Shown here: positions 38,675 to 42,037 of the stretch, in pieces | How the letters are laid out: each line of letters starts with the position of its first letter | Numbering within the stretch: position 1 is the first letter of the stretch | Source: a virus | Strand: one strand, 5' to 3' | DNA length: 42,037 nucleotides | IMG/VR virus record: IMGVR_UViG_3300042691_039155 | Coordinates: 1-42,037 of that record | Notes under the pieces: generated by a model | Seen by the model: only the letters and a program-made list of their open reading frames with translations | The model's database searches: none | What the model was told of the DNA's origin: nothing | Translations under genes and position numbers: made by a program

Positions 38675-39538
38675 ATGAACTACCTAACAAACTATTACAA
38701 GAATCTTTGTGAGCAACTTCAAGAACAAATTAATCTTCTGGAGGCCAGAATAAATCGCCCAACACACACTGTGCTCGGAGATACCTTCCGAAACGATCAA
38801 GAGATGGATCGCAGAGTCGGACAAAGAATGGATGTCATGTCCGATCTTGATCTTCTTGCCAATTTTGAAGAAGCAGATGAGCCAACAAGAAATGCTGCTA
38901 AAAATGTTTTAAAAGACATGAAAGATACAAATCAAATGGCTGGAAGAGTTGGAACCAATGCAACAACTGGAGATCTTCGTGCAGCCATGGGTGGTTTGAA
39001 GAAACACGCTCAATCATCTTCTTTCCAAACCCAAAGAGGAAAAAGACTTTCAGGAATGGAAGATCGTGGATTTAAATTTACACCAGCAGTAAACGATTGG
39101 GTCGGGGGAAACCGTTATATGGATACCCAAAGAGGTGAAGGATTTGATACCGTTTCCGATATTCTTGGAGACATTGAAGATTATGATACCTCCCGTCCAG
39201 TTACCAGAAAATTCAAAAGAGATGTTGCTTTGGGTCTCGGTCGAGCCATGAACCCAACAGGTGTTAGCAGAATGCAAGTTGACACACAAAATGTGGCAAG
39301 AGCCAATGCCTCAGACCCAAGAGGATATTCAGTAACTCAAGAACCAGTCATGGGAATGAAAGTCGAACCATCAACAGGAAGTCCAAGCGAATTCAATCGT
39401 AGATTGGGTGAACCAGAAGTTGCTGAAAAATTGAAAATGATCGCTCCTTGGATCAACGTAAATGCATCAGAAGTACAAAAAAGATTCCCCAGTTATTATG
39501 AATCAGGAGTTTTGGGAAGATACTGGACAGGACGATAA
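38675..39538 (+). CDS. Putative internal head protein, shared N-terminal module (member B)
   Basis: 287 residues. MNYLTNYYKNLCEQLQEQ and NLLEARINR repeat the module of member A almost exactly through Ala24. The rest of the protein has no resemblance to A: mostly helical, Arg/Met/Gly-rich, with LADFE-like acidic helices and the terminal segment YESGVLGRYWTGR. The module plus the L-L-E/A site suggests packaging into the head and cleavage by gp21. It starts eight bases after member A and ends before a terminator. Confidence 0.7.
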   Translation: MNYLTNYYKNLCEQLQEQINLLEARINRPTHTVLGDTFRNDQEMDRRVGQRMDVMSDLDLLANFEEADEPTRNAAKNVLKDMKDTNQMAGRVGTNATTGDLRAAMGGLKKHAQSSSFQTQRGKRLSGMEDRGFKFTPAVNDWVGGNRYMDTQRGEGFDTVSDILGDIEDYDTSRPVTRKFKRDVALGLGRAMNPTGVSRMQVDTQNVARANASDPRGYSVTQEPVMGMKVEPSTGSPSEFNRRLGEPEVAEKLKMIAPWINVNASEVQKRFPSYYESGVLGRYWTGR

Positions 39539-39553
39539 TAAAAGTGCTCATAG

Positions 39554-39587
39554 AAAAAACCGGACCCCTGAAAAGGTCCGGTTTTTT
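39554..39587. terminator. Bidirectional Rho-independent terminator
   Basis: 13-bp stem AAAAAACCGGACC/GGTCCGGTTTTTT with loop CCTGAAAA. A T tract is present on both strands, serving members A/B (plus) and the small membrane protein gene (minus). Confidence 0.93.
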
Positions 39588-39606
39588 CGTTTTTAAGCAA
39601 AGCCGT

Positions 39607-39771
39607 TTATTTGGCTTCTACGGCCTTCTTGGTGCACTCGCATGCTGGGGCTCCCTTGTGCTTGGGACCCTTCCCAAGGTCAAGGAGGTTGGTTGCGAGG
39701 ACAAACACGCAGAGACCGAAGACAAACCAATGAACATTATCCTTCACGAACTTTGAAAATTTTGTAAGCAT
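39607..39771 (-). CDS. Small single-pass membrane protein
   Basis: 54 residues, ATG at 39771 with AAAGGAAA six bases upstream. The start is MLTKFSKFVKDN; the hydrophobic segment WFVFGLCVFVLATNLL (about residues 15-30) is a likely transmembrane helix; the tail is basic with ACECTKK. Coding is supported by the ribosome binding site, the GATAAATA box and a terminator just after the stop. It could be a holin-like, spanin-like or host-envelope factor, but one helix of this kind is not diagnostic. Confidence 0.75.
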   Translation of the reverse strand: MLTKFSKFVKDNVHWFVFGLCVFVLATNLLDLGKGPKHKGAPACECTKKAVEAK

Positions 39772-39787
39772 AAGTTTCCTTTCACTA

Positions 39788-39801
39788 TATTTATCTAAAT
39801 A
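39788..39801. promoter_or_regulatory. Bidirectional palindromic late promoter (second copy)
   Basis: TATTTATCTAAATA, identical to 37868-37881. The minus box serves 39771 with a 12-base leader carrying AAAGGAAA; the plus box is eight bases from the ATG at 39810. Confidence 0.6.
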
Positions 39802-39809
39802 TTCATGCC

Positions 39810-40103
39810 ATGAAGAGATTTAAAGAATTTTTGGAAGAACAAAAAGTCAAGGTTCCTGGATCGGAAATTGAAGAAGTGGATGTAGTTCCCACTCCACAGG
39901 AATCGGAGCAAAAGAACGAGCAAAATTGGTCAAAGGTAGTGAAAGAGGTCAAGAAGACCGTAAAGGCTCCATCCTATGCGAGCATAAAGAAATTCACACA
40001 GGGTGACAAGGAATCCTCAAGGGGTGCAATCGAACTTGATCTGACTCCAAAGCCAAAGATTGAGGCACCGTTGCCTCAATCTCAGACATCAACTGAAATT
40101 TGA
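39810..40103 (+). CDS. Putative small internal head protein, T4-type targeting N terminus
   Basis: 97 residues. MKRFKEFLEEQ resembles the T4 internal protein leader (MKTYQEFIAE); LEE/Q is a possible cut. The rest is highly charged and probably disordered (Lys, Glu, Val, Pro), with the segment PSYASIKKFTQGDKESS, similar in character to T4 IP proteins, which are small, basic and packaged with DNA. It converges with the next minus-strand gene with one base between stops. Confidence 0.6.
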   Translation: MKRFKEFLEEQKVKVPGSEIEEVDVVPTPQESEQKNEQNWSKVVKEVKKTVKAPSYASIKKFTQGDKESSRGAIELDLTPKPKIEAPLPQSQTSTEI

Positions 40104-40104
40104 T

Positions 40105-41196
40105 TTAAGCCTTTAGTTTGCCTCTGCGAATCAGTTCTGCTTTTGCAGCACGGTATTCGATTGGTTGTTTTTCGTCCGGAATTGCTGGACCGAAAGCGTT
40201 GCTTCTCTTGGCAGTGCGCATCATGTTCTGCAACTCAAGATCGCCGTAGCGTGGCTTGCCTGCCCAGAACTTGGAGAAGTCCTCTCCTTGTTGTGCTGGG
40301 GCGGGGGCTGCTGAATTTGGTGAAAATTCAGGCTTTGGCTTGTTTGGCTTTTGGTAGCCGGGAACAACCGTGTTCTGTGGAATGACGACCTTGGCGGCTG
40401 GTGTGGCAAGAGGAGCCCTGGCAGCGGGAAGAACCTGATTCTGAACAGCATTTCTGTTTGGATCGATGCTGATTTCACCTGGCTTCACTGCTGCCCCGAT
40501 TGCTGGATTTCTTGGTGATGAGACGGAAGTGTTTGTTGGTGCGTACTTGGCAGCGGATGGTGGAACCGCAAACAGAGAGTTTGGAATCCATGCTGGTGGA
40601 GGGGTTGGCGATGACGCTGGGGCTGGTGAGGGAGCAGCGGGAGCTGGCGCTGGGACATTTGCTGCCAGCGAAGCTGCACCAGCGGCCTTCTCTGCTGCAA
40701 CATCTGCCTGATATTGGCCTGTTCCCATGGCTCTCTGCTCAAGGTCTTTTCTTGCTTGTTCAGTATCCTCTGCGGGTTTGACGGCAGAAAGTCTTGAACC
40801 TTCAGGTCCACTCAACGTGGTTGGATTGATTGTGTATTGAGTTGCGGTTCCGGGAACGCTGAAAGCACGGCTGACCATATCTGTTGAAAGTGGGGCTGCT
40901 GCTTGTCTTGCTGGAACTTGACTTTGGGTGGAATTGGAATCAAACTTGCTTTGAAGATAACCGGAACTGTCAACCTGGTAGCTGCCACCAGCCTCTCCAG
41001 ATCTTGCGGCAAACTCCTGTTGGGCATCACCCTTATAATTTTTTCTGGCAGTGGGAGTCCTTGAACTCACTGTATATGTTGATGGATATGCACCAGTCAT
41101 TGCCTCATCGATCATTCTCAATTTGTTTTCTAGTGCAATTACTTTTTCGTATAAATCTTCTGCACGGTTCTTGTAGAATTTTGTTATGTAGTCCAT
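40105..41196 (-). CDS. Putative internal head protein, shared N-terminal module (member C)
   Basis: 363 residues. MDYITKFYKNRAEDLYEK and VIALENKL align with members A and B (MDYLTNYYKN..); ALE/N24 or IDE/A32 could be cut by gp21. The long Ala/Pro/Ser-rich middle (residues about 170-320, for example PAPAPAAPSPAPASSP) must be extended or disordered. The C-terminal 60 residues are more ordered (FWAGKPRYGDLELQNMM). The gene is more GC-rich than its neighbours. TAAATA lies five bases before the ATG at 41196. Confidence 0.7.
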   Translation of the reverse strand: MDYITKFYKNRAEDLYEKVIALENKLRMIDEAMTGAYPSTYTVSSRTPTARKNYKGDAQQEFAARSGEAGGSYQVDSSGYLQSKFDSNSTQSQVPARQAAAPLSTDMVSRAFSVPGTATQYTINPTTLSGPEGSRLSAVKPAEDTEQARKDLEQRAMGTGQYQADVAAEKAAGAASLAANVPAPAPAAPSPAPASSPTPPPAWIPNSLFAVPPSAAKYAPTNTSVSSPRNPAIGAAVKPGEISIDPNRNAVQNQVLPAARAPLATPAAKVVIPQNTVVPGYQKPNKPKPEFSPNSAAPAPAQQGEDFSKFWAGKPRYGDLELQNMMRTAKRSNAFGPAIPDEKQPIEYRAAKAELIRRGKLKA

Positions 41197-41201
41197 GGAA
41201 T

Positions 41202-41207
41202 TATTTA
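41202..41207 (-). promoter_or_regulatory. Late promoter box, leaderless spacing (member C)
   Basis: TTTATAAATAATTCC precedes the ATG at 41196, with five bases between TAAATA and the start codon. Confidence 0.5.
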
Positions 41208-41217
41208 TAAAGTATTT

Positions 41218-41760
41218 TCACTCAAAAGAACTCATAAAACCTGAACCAGAACTTTTTCTGTGACCCAATCCACTTCTTGGGTACAAACTTATACCAGCAT
41301 TTTTTCTTCTTAAATCAACAGAATCATCGTTCGAATATGTTCCAAAAATACCACCTCCAATTTTATTCACATCAATTGATTTTTTCGGAGTTTCTGTACT
41401 TGATTTTTCCGGAGTCGTTGGGTCCCCAATACGAACAACTCTACGACCACCTCGTCCACCAACCATTCGTGATCTTTTAAGAGCCATGTTTCTTGCAGCA
41501 TTTGCTGCCTTCCATTCACGGTAATTTCCATTTTTCCCGGTTCTCAACGGAGGAACCTTTATTGCAAAAGCCTGGTCCTCATCGTAAATGTGTTTAGTAT
41601 CATCAATCCATTTGTCTTCTATACTCTTTGGTTGCTCGGGTTCTTCTATAGATCCATCATCTTCTTCTTCAGAAAATTCATTTAAAATTTGCTGAATAGA
41701 AAGAATTTTTTCTTCCAATTCTTCGCAGAGATTTTTGTAGTAATTGGCGAGGTAGTTCAC
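41218..41760 (-). CDS. Putative internal head protein, shared N-terminal module (member D)
   Basis: 180 residues, GTG start at 41760, fixed by alignment: MNYLANYYKNLCEELEEK matches members A-C. Candidate cut site LNE/F (residues 26-28). The rest is acidic near residues 30-45 and then basic with Arg/Lys/Gly (KRSRMVGGRGGRRVVRIG), which could bind DNA. CATAAATA lies five bases before the GTG. It is transcribed toward member C, whose own box lies just downstream of this gene's stop. Confidence 0.7.
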   Translation of the reverse strand: MNYLANYYKNLCEELEEKILSIQQILNEFSEEEDDGSIEEPEQPKSIEDKWIDDTKHIYDEDQAFAIKVPPLRTGKNGNYREWKAANAARNMALKRSRMVGGRGGRRVVRIGDPTTPEKSSTETPKKSIDVNKIGGGIFGTYSNDDSVDLRRKNAGISLYPRSGLGHRKSSGSGFMSSFE

Positions 41761-41765
41761 AAAAA

Positions 41766-41773
41766 TATTTATG
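41766..41773 (-). promoter_or_regulatory. Late promoter box, leaderless spacing (member D, GTG start)
   Basis: CATAAATA with TTTTT before the GTG at 41760. Confidence 0.45.
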
Positions 41774-41983
41774 ATGAACTTTTTTTGTCATTTTCCGGGC
41801 CAAAAATTTTTTTGAGCATCCCATGTATTTTGAAAAAAGGGGTATAGGGGGGTTGGGTATTTTTACAGAAAATTTAAGAAAATGTAAGGGGGTCGGAGCT
41901 AGCCGCCCGATAACCCTAGCCGGTTATGGGACCCAAATCACTGTTTGGACCGCTGTAGGGGTGGCATTCCCCAAATATTAATT
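41774..41983. other. G-rich, structured non-coding stretch
   Basis: No coding frame is convincing here. It includes a G-rich tract (GGGGTATAGGGGGGTTGGG near 41839-41857), a GC-rich part with potential stems (ATAACC/GGTTAT around 41910-41930; GGGTC/GACCC enclosing it) and GGGGTGGCATTCCCC near 41958. Base composition differs from the flanking phage genes. It could hold a structured RNA or a regulatory/packaging sequence. I see no tRNA cloverleaf. Confidence 0.4.
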
Positions 41984-42037
41984 TTACATTTCTCCCCAGC
42001 CTGCCGAGGCAAGCCAAGCGTTATCGGCGTCCCAGTC
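41984..42037 (-). CDS. Possible 3' end of a gene entering from the right edge
   Basis: A frame open from the window edge ends in TAA at 41984-41986 and encodes DWDADNAWLASAGWGEM, a plausible protein C terminus. It is too short to identify. Confidence 0.35.
   Translation of the reverse strand, partial: DWDADNAWLASAGWGEM

Noticed and set aside
40466-41210. Plus-strand frames opposite member C
   Set aside because: They are by-products of the GC-rich Ala/Pro codons of the real minus-strand gene.
41774-42037. tRNA gene in the right-edge stretch
   Set aside because: Stems exist but no acceptor/anticodon/T-loop arrangement could be fitted.
1-42037. CRISPR array, insertion sequence, integrase or attachment site
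   Set aside because: No regularly spaced repeats, transposase or recombinase frames were seen.

Overview
This window is a contiguous piece of an AT-rich, strictly lytic T4-type myovirus genome (contractile tail, elongated-head morphogenesis genes). The evidence is an almost complete set of T4-like virion genes recognised from their protein sequences: terminase gp16/gp17, portal gp20, protease gp21, scaffold gp22, capsid gp23, sheath gp18, tube gp19, neck gp13/gp15, baseplate gp6/gp25/gp53/gp48/gp54/gp27-like, gp4, gp26/gp51, plus UvsW, gp32 and gp33. No integrase, photosynthesis gene, tRNA gene, insertion sequence or CRISPR array was seen. The style (short gp18 and gp6, many small overlapping genes, sequence-divergent core genes) suggests an aquatic, probably marine, relative of the cyanophage/pelagiphage T4-like groups rather than an enteric T-even phage. 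The host cannot be named from this window.

Layout. 1-1.8 kb: 3' part of the UvsW helicase and an Sm-like protein on the plus strand. 1.8-22.5 kb: one long minus-strand late block. Read in transcription order it holds the baseplate (gp48-, gp53-, gp27-like hub in two ORFs, gp25, gp6, gpI/gp7-like), the neck (gp13, gp15), DNA packaging (gp16, gp17), the tail (gp18, two gp19), the head (gp20, two small core proteins, gp21, a Gly-rich protein, gp22, gp23), and last a tube-fold protein. 22.5-24.9 kb: plus-strand gp4, gp54-like, gp26-like, gp51-like and an unknown protein. 25-26.1 kb: gp32 and gp33 (minus). 26.2-28.5 kb: two beta-rich virion proteins (plus). 28.5-37.9 kb: accessory genes, including a winged-helix regulator, two HExxH metallopeptidase-like proteins, a deaminase-fold protein, a second Sm-like protein and a giant cysteine-rich protein. 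37.9-41.8 kb: four proteins that share only their N-terminal module, plus small genes. 41.8-42.0 kb: a G-rich, structured non-coding stretch.

Three points stand out. (1) A canonical T TTT TTT slippery heptamer in the right phase, with a Shine-Dalgarno-like element 14 bases upstream, lies at the end of the gp26-like gene and would fuse it to the gp51-like ORF by a -1 frameshift, as in lambda G/GT. (2) Four otherwise unrelated proteins share an N-terminal segment of about 25 residues ending at a gp21-type cleavage motif, and two others (one a metallopeptidase) begin like the capsid-targeting sequence of T4 internal proteins. Together they look like a set of internal head proteins carried with the DNA. 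(3) Around twenty gene starts are preceded by a T4-late-like TAAATA box; in eleven of them only 5 or 6 bases separate the box from the start codon, which predicts leaderless late mRNAs. Several boxes form palindromic bidirectional promoters. Host-type -35/-10 promoters precede gp32, the winged-helix gene and the second Sm-like gene, and two of them overlap perfect palindromes.

All functional names are based on reading the translated sequences against remembered family features; no database search was run.
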